Part shown: positions 11,930 to 25,240 of the stretch, piece after piece
How positions within the stretch are numbered: the stretch's first letter is position 1
Layout: every line of letters starts with the position of its first letter
Source: Aphrophora alni
Taxonomy: Eukaryota; Arthropoda; Insecta; Hemiptera; Aphrophoridae
Length of the DNA stretch: 64,000 nt
Assembly: GCA_963513935.1 (NCBI GenBank)
Contig: OY740765.1
Coordinates: forward strand, 151,863,830-151,927,829
Direction of reading: 5' to 3'
Notes under the pieces: model-generated
What the model was told of the DNA's origin: nothing
What the model saw: the letters and a program-made list of their open reading frames with translations, nothing else
Database searches by the model: none
Program-made: the position numbers and the translations under genes

Positions 11930-12680
11930 AGGCTTTTTTTTCAAATTTAACACAGTTCTTCCAGATAGATTCCCTTTGTACGATAATTAAGAACGTAGAA
12001 CTTAACTTCCACAATATTTACTTTACATTTTTAAAATATTTTCAGTGCTTAAGGAATCAACAATTTTGAAGGAATGTTTTAGAACCGTGAAATTCGACAC
12101 ATAGACAATAAGAAAACAATTATTTGAAAAGCCATAAATGAAAATAAGTGTAACCGTGAAGTTTGTACAGACACCATCTATAAGCTTTAAATTTTAAACT
12201 CTTCTTTGAAATAAATTAACACTATGCGATAACTAGGAACAATAACCTAACATAACTTTATTCATTTTCAGGATTTTCACATTTAATTGTAGATGTTGTA
12301 AATCTCCATTTTTTAAGCTTACAGAACTAATAATTTACAAAGTTTTACTAACGTTCTTATAACTTTACAATTTGGTACACATAATTGACTGTATCATCAG
12401 ATATGATAAAATAATAATTTGGACAACTATTTAGAAACATTTTACTTGTAAACCTTCGATTTTGAAAAATCATCAAATGAAAATGCTCACCAGAGGTTAT
12501 TTGTACAGAACGGTAAGGGTGATCAGGCACCATCTAAAAGTTTCTAATTTGTCACTCTTTATTTCAAATAGATTTTCATTGTACAATAATTCAGAACATA
12601 GTATATAACTTTTTAAATATTCACAATTTTTACATTTAAATGCAATTTTTTTAAAATATCTCACTTCACAAATTCCTATA
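11930..12680 (+). repeat. Degenerate internal repeat block
   Basis: Three stretches (around 11940-12060, 12170-12310 and 12525-12650) share a block order of 'CACCATCTA...', TTTCAAATAGATT-like, 'GTACAATAATT...AGAAC', and 'ATTTTTACATTTAAATG'. Spacing is irregular (about 250 then 350 bp). Related pieces appear at 55380-55460 and 55690-55800. Too diverged to classify. Confidence 0.35.
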
Positions 12681-13464
12681 GAAGTAACGATCTGTACATA
12701 AAAACAGAACAGATGTTGTCAATTTATCATGAGCTTAATATTGAGATTATGATTGCTCCAAACAAGTACTCGCTGTTATTATTATAGACTTGAAACCCCA
12801 ATCTGAGCTACTAAACACATTATAACTTTTAACATCCCTTAAATGTCGAGGCAATACACAACAATAAACTTTCGCAATATCTACCAACTTGGTTTTATAA
12901 ACTAGCTTATTGGTTGCTATAGTAACATATATCGACTTGAGTGATGCACTATCGATATGAATAGAATCGATTCAAACTTATTAAATTGTACTGGCTATAA
13001 TTTACTTTATTTCGGCTTTACTGGCAAATTCCCAACAGAAAAGTTCAGCTGTTTGGATCGTTTTAGTGGAAACGACGATACCAGAAACCATGAAATGTGC
13101 ACCGATCCTACCCATTGGAGTAATGTGACGCAATGTTTGACCCACTGTATGTACATTGTCGCAATTGCACTCCCATTTTATTCAAAATTGATATTTTGGG
13201 TTTTGTTTTACAAAACTTTACAAAGCTCGTTAAACTAAACATCTCTTGGTAAATTTCGAAATGGCGATATATTTGAAGCCTCTAGATTGGTGTACTTCAT
13301 ATAGTTCTACACAAATTTTCAGTTTTTCATATTATTTTGTCGGTTTATTTTTAAATTTTTGCTAAAACGAATAAAAATATACAATAACTTATTTTTACAT
13401 TAGCAGTGGTAATGGTATATACATTCGAATAATGTTCAGAATTTCAAAGTTGTAAATACCTTAA

Positions 13465-13575
13465 ACTTAGTTTAAAAAATAGTGCACAAACTTTCCCACT
13501 CATCCATCCTCAAAACCAAATAAAGACGAACCAAAATTAACCTCCACCAAAAACATCAGTTTGGTGGTCAATTCA
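13465..13575 (+). repeat. Dispersed repeat family B copy (partial)
   Basis: The 3' half of the family B core, GTGCACAAACTTTCCCACTC, is followed by the downstream region with GTCAATTCACTC. The left half of the hairpin is degraded. Confidence 0.5.
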
Positions 13576-14156
13576 CTCAATTTTAATCAATTTATTTCCA
13601 GATAAACACACTTTATATATTTTACCTTGTAAATATGTAAATTATTTCTAGTCGTCAATAAAAAATTCAAAATGAATGACGCCTCGTATTTAATAAGAAT
13701 ATTTTATATACTATATTTAAATATTGGGCACTCACTCTGTTTGCTTGTTCTCTGTGTAAATCGTATTCCTGAACCATAATATTGATTTATTAAGATTAAC
13801 TGCATGGTTTCGGGCCATTAATATTCACATTTCATTAAATCTTCAAAGTAATTGGCAAGAGCCGATAATTCACGAACTGCCATTTTTAAAGAAATGGCAA
13901 TCAATTTGATCAAAATCATTGGGCATATTTAAAAAAAATTATGCAGTAGTATTTGGGATTTTTTAATGGCAGCTAGACCAAAATTTTGAGTTAGAATTCT
14001 AAATTTGAAAAAAGACGGCCCTCGAGTTGGGACTGTACATACGACAAACAGACATAATTTCAAAAACCCAGTTTTGTTTTGGACTTAGAGGATCTCAAAA
14101 CGGATATATCAACAATAATAATAAATTCATTCTCAGTATTCAGGTCACTATTATTT

Positions 14157-14401
14157 TAAAATAAAGTTTCTTACCTTAGTTGACTTCCGGTAGCCAGAAG
14201 GTGTACACCAAATAGAACTTGTAATGTGATATGTATGTTTTGTGTGTGTTTTCATGAATAATTTTAGTGTTTGACGACCTCGGTCGAGTAATTTAAATTA
14301 ATATACCTGTGTCTGAAGATGGGATAAAAGTCCCGAAACGCGTCACGATTACAAAAAAAAGAGGTCACTTGACGGAAACAAAGGTAAGAAACTTTATTTT
14401 A
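14157..14401 (+). mobile_element. Inverted-repeat element with hammerhead-like core
   Basis: A perfect 21-bp inverted repeat (14157-14177 and 14381-14401) encloses about 200 bp with a well-formed hammerhead-like core near the right end. The arrangement parallels the PLE-linked copies near 59.5 kb and 62.5 kb. No coding remnant is seen inside. Confidence 0.5.
14305..14348 (+). ncRNA. Hammerhead-ribozyme-like core
   Basis: CTGAAGA (14313-14319) fits CUGANGA. Stem II is GGGA/TCCC (14321-14324 with 14331-14334), followed by GAAA (14335-14338). The palindrome ACGCGT (14337-14343) supplies a minimal or dimeric stem III, followed by C to give a GUC triplet. The bases ACG after GUC can pair with TGT before the core (stem I, weak). 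One extra U precedes stem II, as in the other copies. PLE terminal repeats are known to carry minimal type I hammerheads with tiny stem III. Cleavage activity is untested. Confidence 0.5.
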
Positions 14402-14869
14402 CAACAATAATACTCTACTTCGATTATTTGACCCATCAAGTAATGAGTCATGCTCTACATGTGACATGTGACACATACTGCATCAAGTACATGTGACATA
14501 GTAAAATGGAAATCCTAAAACTTCTAAAATGTGAATTTTAAAATTAAAAATATTGATGGTGTTTGAATTTAGATGTTTGTTCTGAATTATTGTACAATGG
14601 CCAAGTGAATACAAGTGGGCCAAACGTAAAACCTCTAAGTGAGGATTCCATGCCCTTACGGTTCTTCGTATAAAATGGTTTAGAATTGGCAAAAAATAGC
14701 CATCCATCATGTTATTTTTTCATTACCGGTTTCATGTTGTATACAGCTGCATATACCAACTGAATTTCTATTCTAAGTAACTTCTAAGTATCTTAATTCT
14801 GATACTTAAATAATGTATTCCACTTAAATATACAATTATTAACAAGGTTGAAGTTAGATTCTACATTCT

Positions 14870-15240
14870 CTATTTTCATACTGTTACACCCCCCTAACTG
14901 TAACCATTTAAATAGGCCCGACAAAAGGAGAGGGCACGTCAAATTAATTAATTTATATATGTTTTTTTAAAATAGCTTAGGTGTTCAAGGAAACCTCTAC
15001 TTGCCATACCCTCCTATACGAGTCGAGTTCGTTGAGGGAGGAGACGGAAGACAGCCTGACCTTAAAGTAACCAATAGGGATCGTGAGGGTTTGACAACTA
15101 ATTTCCCTGCTGTGATAGCACGCGATTCTTCTGCAGTTACGTTCATTTATGGCGCTCGGAAAAATCATAGATACTGTAGTTCGTTTTGCATCACAATTGC
15201 AAAGAGCATAGTTTAACGATTTTTTTTTAAATACATCCGT
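14870..15240. other. GC-richer block with overlapping short open frames, unassigned
   Basis: Around 14990-15190 the composition rises and both strands are open (71 codons on +, 63 codons on -). I recognise neither translation. Probably a fragment of a mobile element. Confidence 0.2.
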
Positions 15241-17039
15241 ATCTCCTTTCCTTCCTTGTAAATCATAAGAAATTTCTCACCAGAAACAATATTTTTCGGA
15301 CAAAATAAATAATTGTAATAGAAATCTTTCCTCTTAAATTGCAATATACTTAAAATAAAACTAATATTTATTTTTGTTCTGGGTTATTACTATTATTACA
15401 GGGCCATTACTAGCATTGCAAGACGTCAGTAGTCTTTCTCGGTGATTAGCCTCGTTCAGTGGGCTATTCCAATTGACAACAATAATTAAATCAGATGTAA
15501 CAAGTTCTTTAATAATTTGAAGTAAATTTTCTTTATTAGCAAATTAGAAAATTATTCATTTAAATTAGGCAGACTAAGATTTTAGACAAAAAAAACACAT
15601 TCTTATGTTGTTAAAAAAAAAATTAAAGACATTCGATTTAATTATTTTTTCTATCCTTTTTTCATTTATTAAACTTTATTTATATTTTCAAAAAAGAACA
15701 AACAATTAGGTAATTTAATCTGGCCGTAAAAACAGTAATTTTAATTATGGATGTCCAAAAAATTGTATTTATTTATTATTCTTCTAAATTTATAAAATAG
15801 TCCCTTTGAGACTGGGGGCCGTTTGGTGCTCCATTCTTTTTTTTTTTTTTTTTTAAACCTAAATCTAAACATTGTAACCAACATATTAGTTTTGTTATTG
15901 TTTTTTTAGTAGTAGAAGCTGTAAATATACTTCAACCATGAACTAATTAATTATGGTGAGATACAATTTTAGACCCCTAACCAGATTAATTTCATTCCTT
16001 AGGCATTTATTGAATAAGAATTTTAGTAATAATCTCTAAACCACTATGAACAGAACTTTCGTTCAATTATATTACATAAGGCAAGATTGCCAAGAGCAGG
16101 AACAAACATATTAAGACAGCTTTAGAGTTTTCAAAACCTCATCTTTCAGTTAAAATCATGCGTATGTAATTAATAGAATTAATTGATGTTATTATAACTA
16201 TAAAATCATATAGAAACCAAAATTTCGTCATAGCTAATATATAAGGAAGATTCTGTTACCTGGTTTGTAGGAATAATTGTGAACTAAGCTTAACTACGAA
16301 CTAGAACAAAGAAATCTATCTTTATAAACAAAACGTAATTTCTTGTATTTTAATATTTTAAGCCTCACTAAAAACTATTAAAACTGAATGAATTTTACTT
16401 GACGCACTTTCATTTCAATTCACGCACCAAAACTTTAGTTATGTCGCACTTTCATATTAAGGAATTTTTCTATATTCTGGCTTTGTACGTGACGAGTTTA
16501 GATTCATCTCTAAATTTTAGAACAACACCCAGAGAGGGAGCATCAATCAAGCTTTGACTCTACAGAAAAGACTTAAGCATTCAGATAATCAACTGACAAA
16601 ACATTTCTTGTTTTACTGAAATAGGATTTAAAATGAACGCAAAAATATAACGGCAATAGTTTACAATGCGTTATATTTGGAATATTTTGTCAAAATTAAC
16701 GCCTCTAGGTGAAGCTCTTCTTTTCTTTCCAACATGACACTATTAGTGTAGGGGCAGGGGTCTTCATTTTATGTTATGTTATTTTATTCTTTTTCTTTCA
16801 TAAGGCGACGAAATTTTAAGGGATCAAAATTAAATTGTAAATCGTGAAATAATTTAAGTCAACAGAAAATAAACAATGGAAGGTAAAGTGAAGGTATGTA
16901 TGTCATACGTATTGCCTCCGAAATATAAACATGAAAATTTATGGGGGTGTTTGGGGTTGGAGAGGGTTGTAATCGACGCCTTGGAAGCAGAATTCCTGTT
17001 TACGATGCTCACAAATTTTCTGAATACATTTTCTTCCTA

Positions 17040-17900
17040 TTTTACATTTGTGTAAACCTTCCAAGAAGACTTTATGATATATTGATGCAAGGATAGTAAA
17101 GAGTAGGTCAAGAGAGACATGATGGAAACTATGGTAGAGACATCTAAACAAAGGCTACATGAAACAGGAATTGATCCAACTAGATTCCCTCGGGATTGGC
17201 AAGTCCGTATTCATTATAGTTGCCGCCAGGGATACAACAGAAAATAACATCTTCTAGTCCTCGTAAAGGTCGGAAAACAACAAGAGTTGTTCAAGAGATG
17301 GAAAAGATAAAAGAGATATTTAACGGTAGGTTATATGAAAATGATGTAGCTCTAGCAAGGTTCCTTCGGGTTTACTACGCCCAAATTCATTATAATAGAG
17401 CACCTGAGAATATAATATAAAATAATAACTCTTAATAGTCGAAAAAATCTATTACATTAAGGTCGGATAAGAACAAGAGTAGGTCAAAAGAGACCTTATT
17501 TAAAAGATTGATGAGTTATCTCTCTCAAGGCTACATTAAAAATGTGTTAATCCAGCTAGGTTTCCTTCAGATTTGCCACACCCGAATTCGTTATAGTTAA
17601 ACCCCTGAAGGGTAGAACATAAAAAATAATCCCTAGTCCAGGTAAACTCTATTAGCACCAAGATTTGAAAAGAACAAGATTTGCTGAAGAGAGACCTGAT
17701 GGAAATGAAGGAAGATATATCCTATGGTCCCAAGGCTACATGAAAAAGGTGTAAATCCAGCTAGGCACACTCGGGTTGCCACGTCTGTACTCATTTTAGT
17801 TGAGCCCCTGAGAGTAGATCTTAAATTAATAACTTTTAGTCCTCGAAAACTTGGCTAACACCAAGGTCGAAAAAACCAAGAGTATCACATTAGTTAACAA
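17040..17900 (+). repeat. Tandem cluster of repeat family A, about 4 units of 180-205 bp
   Basis: The block 'TAGTCCTCG...AAGGTCGGAAAAGAACAAGAG...GAGAGACCTGATGG...CAAGGCTACATGAAAAAGGTG...ATCCAGCTAGG...TTGAGCCCCTGAGGGTAGAAC' recurs head to tail, with the boundary mark near 17253, 17433, 17634 and 17838. Units are diverged from each other. Singletons at 11139 (+), 19080 (+), 34105 (-), 39030 (+), 50125 (-) and 50938 (-) show the family is both tandem and dispersed. Confidence 0.7.
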
Positions 17901-18409
17901 AATATATTATAAATTGATAAGATCACAGACTTAGAGTTCACCTTCGAACTCCAAACATTTTACTATAAATAACCACAGTCAAATTAAATTGAATAGATAT
18001 TATAATATACTTGCTTAATACTGACAACTGGTTTCTACAGAAAATATTCTTTGAATTGATAATCAACTTTCATAATTCTGACAACTGTTTCTACAGATTA
18101 GACAATTTGTTTATTCAATTTTGTAGTTAACAACTAGTCTCTTTGTAGAAATGAAACTCTTGTTAGTTTTATATTTACTTTTCTATCATCGTTTCTTCTA
18201 TTTGTAAAATATTTATACATATATTTTAACTGTAATACTGTAATTGTTGTTTTTCGTTAGTGTTGCCTTGTAGAACTTGTAAATATTGTTTATTATAGTT
18301 AAACATTAAATTGACAATTATATTGGGATAATATAGAGGTACTTTTACTCAGGGGGGTTTAATTGGTTCTCTGTCATTCGCCGTGGTATAAACACGTTCC
18401 CCTATAAAA

Positions 18410-18790
18410 GTTGATGTGACGGATAGTATGATTCTGCTCTTGATGATTTCAATCATATTGTGAGACCACTCGTAGTTGATTTCTATGAAGTATTTGAAAA
18501 TCTTGTTGATTCATGTGATAATACTATAGTTGCTCACGTTATTTCTTTAGCATCAGAGTGCTTGGGGGTCTGAATGACTCTCGGAATTTAAGTTCCTTGA
18601 AGATAGTCTGTTATGGAGTAATAGTGATATGTTACTGAAACAATCAATATTAAGTGAAAAGGAGACCTACAGAATTTATTTAGAAAATGCCCTTGCAGAA
18701 GAGAAATTGATGATGTGTTGTTGACAGAAATTAAAAAAGCTTAAATTAGAAATAAATAATTTAAAAAATTAAGAGTGTCACTTTCAATAG
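18410..18790 (+). pseudogene. Decayed coding-like segment, possibly a retroelement ORF1
   Basis: One + frame reads YDSALDDFNHIVRPLVVDF and continues about 30 more residues, ending in ASECLGV before a stop. A nearby frame (starting about 18630) reads MLLKQSILSEKETYRIYLE, continues to ALAEEKLMMCC, then a stop, then a Lys/Leu coiled-coil-like tail. Composition and heptad-like spacing look protein-coding, unlike the surrounding DNA. The frame has at least two stops. Coiled-coil ORF1 proteins of LINEs are a plausible source, but I cannot match a family. Confidence 0.3.
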
Positions 18791-19079
18791 CTCTTCTTCA
18801 GGAAATAAGCCTATTATAATTCATACTCTCAGTAGATCTTAGCCCAGTACTCCTGTGAGATCTGAAAATATAAATGATACCTTTATTTTTCACCAAAACA
18901 AGTTAAATTGAATTCTTTAACTTCCAATTTAATTGTCGAAACAACAAAACGTTTTGATACTCTTATTTCCTTTATCGGAAACTTTGTCCGAGAAGCAAAC
19001 TAAAATTAATAAACATAACTATACCCCTAATGTTAAAAAATGCAACCATATTTTAAAAAATGTCATTAGTTCTGGAAAG

Positions 19080-19330
19080 GTTGTTGATTTTATTACCACC
19101 AAGGTCGGAAAAGAACAAGAGTTGATTAAGAGAGACGTGATGGGAACGATGGTGGAGATATCTAACTCAAGGCTACATGAAAAGGTGTAGATCCAGCTTG
19201 GTTCCCTCAGGAGTGTTACACCAGTCATCATTATAGTTGAGCCCCTGAGGGCAGAACAAAATAACAACCACTAGTCCTTGAAAACACTATTATCACCTAA
19301 ATCAGAAAAGACAAGTGTTGGTAAAGAGAG
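19080..19330 (+). repeat. Dispersed repeat family A, one full unit plus start of a second
   Basis: Contains the AAGGTCGGAAAAGAACAAGAG block, TCAAGGCTACATGAAAAGGTG, and GAGCCCCTGAGGGCAGAAC. A second unit opens at about 19273 (CTAGTCCTTG) and breaks off near 19345, where a minus copy of family E begins. Confidence 0.6.
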
Positions 19331-19344
19331 GTCAGATGGAAAAT

Positions 19345-19960
19345 ATACTCGTAATTATGTACACCACTACCTAGCAGACTTCGTAGATGTGTATATAATA
19401 AAATATGCTTTGCTCGTGTCAGATTCTCGGCCCTCACGGGCCTTAAAGCTGCGAAGGATCCTCCACTCGCTCTTATCGTGACTGTACCAGATCTCGTAAC
19501 TACACGAATACATATTTTGTTGGGGTCAGAATTATAAATTACTTTTTTTACAATAACTTCGCTATTATCGTCGTGTAAATTTAGGGTTGGTACCATTGCA
19601 TACACAATTGAAATTTGCATATTTTATATCTACCACTTTAATTTTTTTAAAGTTGAATAACACGAGATATGAACAAATATATATATATGAACTATATAAG
19701 TACACTATAACACTCCCCCCTCCTATCAAAATTCATGTTCCTATCTTATTTTTTTTGTGGCTGCTATCTTGCTAACGTACAAACGATACAATCTACGACG
19801 ACGATAACCACAATGAACGAACGGTATGTCGAAAATCAGAAGTTTTCTGAGGTTATGAAACGTGAAGATCAGTCAAAAATATAGGTCGATATTTTTGGCG
19901 ATTATCAAACTAGGTAACAGAAAAGATAAATCTTTGTCATACATCGTTCACTGCAAAGAA
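19345..19960 (-). repeat. Dispersed repeat family E copy, inverted
   Basis: Family E is marked by a G-rich motif like GCGAAGCGAGTGGAG and, further out, by 'GTGGCCGCTATCGTGCTTACGTAC' near an ACGACGACGA run. Here both marks are present on the minus strand (19440-19475 and 19755-19810). + copies lie at 21200, 24100, 26890 and 38040; other minus copies lie near 25030 and 29980. Confidence 0.5.
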
Positions 19961-20340
19961 CCCTATTCCTAAATGTCATAAAGATGTACACACGTTTGAC
20001 CGTAAACTACCAAACAAAAAGACAAAATGCTACATTATGAATCTAAAACAGTGCCTCGCTTCGCTCAAGATCTCATTTGCTCAGTAAAAGTTCCAGTTCA
20101 CTTTCTCCCTTTGTTGTGTAAAGGTGTAAAAGGTCATAATCACCTTATAAAAGCAAAGACGAAAACAGCATAAAATAAAGACATCTATCTTTCTCTAATA
20201 GCATCAAGGTCCAAAAATAGACTCAAATGTTAAATTGCTCTTTCGCTACGGTACGTTGGAAATCCTCTTAAATCCACCACAACGATTGCGTTAATTAATT
20301 CTATCCGAACCCTGACACGCCAGCTTTTATCCCGATTGCT

Positions 20341-20919
20341 CTTTCTTTTACGGTCTTGCTCTTTACTGATTTCTCTTTCTTTTACGGTTTTGCTCTTTAC
20401 GGATGGTCTTTCTTTTACGTTTTTGCTATTTACAGATTAGTCTTTCTTTTACGTTTTTTCTCTTTACGGATTGCTTTTTCTTTTACGGGTTTGCTCGTTA
20501 TGAATTGATCTTTCTTTTACGGTTATGCTCTTTACGGATTGATCTTTCTTTTACGGTCTTGCTCTTTACAGATTAGTTTTTCTTATACCGTCTTGCTCTT
20601 TACGGATTGCTCTTCTTTTAAGGTGTTGCTCTATACGGATTTCTCTTTCTTTTACGGTTTAGCTCTTTACGAATTGATCTTTCTTTTACGGTTTTGCTCT
20701 TTACAGATTATTCGTTTTATCACGGTTTTCTATTTACGGCTTGCTCTTTCTTTTACGGTCTTGCTCTTTACGGATTTTTCTTCTTTTAAGGTGTTGCTAT
20801 TTACGGATTGCTCTTTCATTTACGCTTTTGCTCTTTATCAATTCATTTTTCTTTTACGGTTTTGCTCTTTACAGATTATTCTTTCTTTCACGGTCTTGCT
20901 CTTTACGGATTGCTTTTCC
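20341..20919 (+). repeat. 34-bp minisatellite, about 17 units
   Basis: Tandem units with consensus CTTTCTTTTACGG then TTTTGCTCTTTACGGATTG(C/A)T, 33-34 bp each. The + strand is strongly pyrimidine-rich. Variant units (the AAGGTGTTGC type) recur five units apart (units 9 and 14), hinting at a higher-order duplication. The array ends at a unique CACCTCGTTATATTTTGG sequence. Open frames across it are repeat artefacts. Confidence 0.95.
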
Positions 20920-21199
20920 ACCTCGTTATATTTTGGAGGCGCACTCTTTAAAAAATTTTGTAGTTGTGTTTTCTGCTTTATTATCTTGTGTGCCTGTTTA
21001 CTATCGGGAGTTGGAATTATTGTTCACAAAGTTCAAATAAACATCGCCATTTAAATATCCATTGATGATAAACGGTTCAATGAGTTGGTTTGGACATTTA
21101 ATTTGAAGATTTAATTCGAAGTAAAATTATTGCAATTGTGAACAATTAAAATAATAATTTAAAAAATTAATAATAATACCCAGTTTGAGAATAGGGTAA

Positions 21200-21760
21200 G
21201 TTTGGAAATCGTTAACAATTAAGAAAGATAAATGAAATTTGGTACAGGGGACTATAGTATGCTCATTTAGAACGATGTTAAAATTCAGACAAATTCAATT
21301 GAAACTACAAATACAATACAAAATGCTTACCGTTTTAACAGTTTTGTTTGTTAAACACCACATCTCTACTATGACAAATAGGGATGTTACTATTAAAATG
21401 TAATTTCAAACTCTGACCTCCCAGGAAAATCTGATATTCGTATAGTTTACAAGATCCAGTAGTGTCGATTCACCAACATGAGCGTAACACGTGAAGGCTT
21501 CTTCACATACACTGACATGAGCGAAACGAGTGGAGATTGTTAACATATACACTTCTATAAGGCCCGTTGGGACCTTGCCAACCTTAAAAAAGTAGTGAAA
21601 TAGACAAATACAAGGTTCATAAAATAAATCTACCCTACTGGGTAAAAAGACCCTTAAACCTAGAAATTCGATTTAACATTTTCTAATTAAATTTAGAGAA
21701 TCTGCTTGCATTAGGCCTACATTGTATGATGGGGTTAGGTAAGTACCATGATGTTGCCCA
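21200..21760 (+). repeat. Dispersed repeat family E copy
   Basis: Contains AAATTTGGTACAGGGGACTA, a stretch 'TAATTTCAAACTCTGACCTC', the GAGCGAAACGAGTGGAGA mark, a GGCCCGTTGGGACC palindrome-like end, and a downstream block ending 'GGTAAGTACCATGATG'. The same order is found at 38040-38530. No coding potential detected. Confidence 0.5.
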
Positions 21761-24099
21761 TCGACATGTTTAAATCATCTTACTACGGCATGTTTCGATA
21801 TTATTTGTATCGTCTCCAAAACCTTTGAAATTACCTTGACCAAAATCACATGATAATATGTTCCACTTTCAATTTTTTTACTTACTCCATACCCTCCCAC
21901 CCCGGAAATACAAAATTGAAACACGTGACCTCATTAAAGAAGCCATTCACTCAATTTAAAACAGGAGTTATTAATAAACGTATGTATCTTTTCAGCCACT
22001 CTAAATAAAATTTGTGAACATCATAAGTCAAAAGTTTCACAAAAACTGGCGGTGAAAAGAAAACTACAACAAAAAAAAACACAATCTACAATTCACTTTA
22101 AAATCGACTAAATTTGCTGTTACATTGCAGACGACATTTGATTTATTCTTCGCTCAAAAACAAATATACGATTAGTTGTTCCAAACTTTAGGTGTTATAA
22201 CTTATAATTAATAGCCATATATTTTGTTTTACAACCAGACTTTATCAAAGCTATGACAGAGTCGGGGATTTAATTTAACTGCGAAATTAAATATCCATTT
22301 GTCATTCATTACTCATTAAATGTTACCCCTCAAGTTTTGGAGATATAATTAAAAATTTGTCCGTTCAAGTTCCGATATTTATTTGTCAAGTTTAATACTG
22401 ATATTTTGAATACAAGTTGTTGAGTGCCATTATGTTACACAACCAACCCGATCATACTATCTAATACACTCTGATTCCTACAATCCCCTTGTAGGAAACG
22501 TTATGTTGTATTGGTAGATTAAGGAGTCATATCCAGTAGGTTAAGTTTGTTTAAAACAGTTGATACATGTAGACAGTAGATGTTCTGTCTTCTTAATTGC
22601 GTACGGTATATCATTACTTTCTTGTCGTCTATTAGATCCTAACGAACCCCTGTTCATATGTGAATAAGATTCCACTAGCTCTAAGGTAGGATTTTATAAC
22701 TGATAATATCATATTTTTCGGTGAGTCAAAATTGCAACCTCAGTTCAATTTAGGAATTTTATTTTTTAATTTAAGTTTTTAGTTTTTATTAAGAGTGACT
22801 AAAATTGGTTTTTTCGTCACTGGTTTGGCAGGTAGGGTGGCTTTATAATTTTCCAGTTGTAGATTTATATCATTTGAAAACTTGCAATTTACTTTATTTC
22901 AGAAACAATTAAAACATACTAATTTATCTGTAATTTATTCCATTTTACTCGTTCGAATTTAAACATTTTACGCGAATTAAAATCGAATAAATTTTCAATT
23001 AAAAATAAAAATTCTTTTCTTGCGATTCTTGATGATAATTATCTTTTCGTTTTGTTTTGCAATTAGAGTATTAAAGTTGGGCTTCCGGCTTAACTGCTAA
23101 ATTAAACAACCAATATAGTACTCCATTTTATTCCGCGTCGTTGAGTTTGCGGGATAATTAAAAATCAGTTCTTTTCTTTCCGGCTATATTTACACGAAAA
23201 TATTTTTAAACTTCGAGTTTAAATAACTTCTTGAATTTAATTCGCAGCTGACACAAAAGGTCTTGCAGCTCTTTTAACTGTGTCACATGCAAGTAATTTA
23301 GAGAAAGTAATTTAGGAGAAGTAATTTTTTGTAATTTTTAATTTATACACAAAAATGATAAACATAATAATTTCATATTTATATACACCTTAACCTAATC
23401 TTTTTTACCAATTTTTATACTGATAATAATGAAGGTTTCATAACGAATTTTTCTTTAAATATTGACTCTGCTAAAAAAGAGCTTTAAATGTTTTTCAAAA
23501 GTACCCATTTCATCATGGAAACATAGTGAAGGTTAGCTGCCTGCAACACACACAACCAGATAGTGTCTAGTACTAAAGTGCCAAAGGGTAAGATCTGTAA
23601 AAACACTATCGAAGTGTTCACAAAGGATATCACAATAACTATAATTTTATTAAACGTTTACTGGAAACTTTACTTACCACTTTATCCTATGAATACTGTT
23701 GTTTATGACCTGAGATTAAATTTAATATGCAAATGCTTCAATATGGTTTTATTATTTTATAGCAGTATTTAAAGTTAATTACACAGTTATGCTGACTCAG
23801 GTTTGATGTGTTTATGTCAGTTTATTACCGGCATTTTAGTGTCATAACAATATGCTATTGTTAAAGATTTGACGAAGCATTTAAATTCTGAATTTTACTG
23901 CACCTAACTTCACAATATTCGTTATTAAATCTGGAGATGATATTTGTATTAACTGTGATTGTTTTACATTTTGACTTATACCTAGTGTAGGGTAAGGTAT
24001 GTGATGGTTAGGTTAGGTTCTGTTACCGATGTCACGTGTTTTGTGGCTATATCCGATTTGACGTCCTTTGAATAAAAAAATAAAAAAGAAGTTTTTAAA

Positions 24100-24970
24100 T
24101 GTCTGTTCCTCATCTATTCAATGCTCTACTGTCCAAATTCTTGGACCGATGAAAATAAATTTGGTATGCTGAGATATTTTAGTCATATATCGGAGCATTT
24201 TCTTAATTTTTTTCTAACTAAAAATCTATAGTTGATAAGAAAAACAATACGATTTTCTCAAAATCGACTCTAACGTATGATAAATTTTCAATCCAATCAA
24301 AGTGTATAATTATAGTCCGCAAGAGTCCAAACAAAACAAACCAGTCGTCATTTATCAAAAACATCAAGACTTAGATGTTTATATATTCAGTAAATAACAA
24401 ATTTCGAGTTATAAATGTAATTTCTAGCCCTGACCTCCTAAAAAAATGTGAAACGCGTATAGTTACGAGATTTGTGTCACTGACATGTACAGCTTCGAAG
24501 TCCTCCTCGGCCGACACGGGCGAAGTGAGTGGAGAGTTTTTAATACATAGATATCTACGAGGCCCGCCAGGGCCTAGACATGTTTAGAAAATTGTGATAT
24601 ACACAGTTATAGCTCATTTGTTATGTGTTGGCGCTTGGAGGGAGGGCGGTCTTGCTTGGAGTGGGGAGATTGTTCGTAATACACTGTCTAGCATTGACGC
24701 ATTGACGAAAGGACGGCGGAACGTTAACTCACTCACTTCCCCCCACCTCTAAAAAGTGACGGGAACTTGTTTGCCCGATGAAGGTCAAGTGCCACTACAT
24801 ACGAAATGACCTCTACGAGGATCAGAAAGCCTGTTAACAACTTTTTTATACAAACATATCTAGATAACATCCCTTGATCTACTAATACAATTTAACATTC
24901 ACTACAAAACCCAAGAGATTACAAACTAATATATTTGTATGATGGGTTCGGTAAGTACTTGTTTAAAGTT
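24100..24970 (+). repeat. Dispersed repeat family E copy, with a GC-richer insert
   Basis: Shares 'AATTTCTAGCCCTGACCTCC', 'GCGAAGTGAGTGGAGAG', 'GGCCCGCCAGGGCC' and the downstream 'CTTGATCTACTAATAC' to 'GGTAAGTA' block with other E copies. About 24610-24780 is GC-richer and not seen in the other copies. Confidence 0.5.
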
Positions 24971-25029
24971 TAACGCTGTGTGTTTAACCTTCTAAATGAG
25001 TTTTCCCAAAATGTGAAAAACTTAGATTC

Positions 25030-25240
25030 AACGAAGTTTCATTAAAATTGTTAGTCCCGTTTTCAAAATAAAATCTACGGGTATACGAGAATTGCTCGTT
25101 TAAGATTGTGAGATAGATTAGATAAATACCGACTCATTGACAGTAACTAACGAAATTATAACAGGACTTCGCTTCGCTCGGCGACAAATGCAAGCGAGTG
25201 AGCGGATCGTCACTAACTGTTGATTTTAGCCTGCCTTTAT
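25030..25240 (-). repeat. Dispersed repeat family E fragment, inverted
   Basis: A run of CTTCGCTTCGCTCGGCG on + is the reverse complement of the family E G-rich mark. Flanking sequence is diverged. Confidence 0.35.

Noticed and set aside
12957..13238. 93-codon + frame with several Cys
   Set aside because: No recognisable domain, no codon bias distinct from neighbours, chance length in this window.
20539..21054. 171-codon + frame (and a 99-codon frame at 20741-21040)
   Set aside because: It lies almost wholly in the 34-bp minisatellite, and its Leu/Phe-rich repeats follow from the DNA period.
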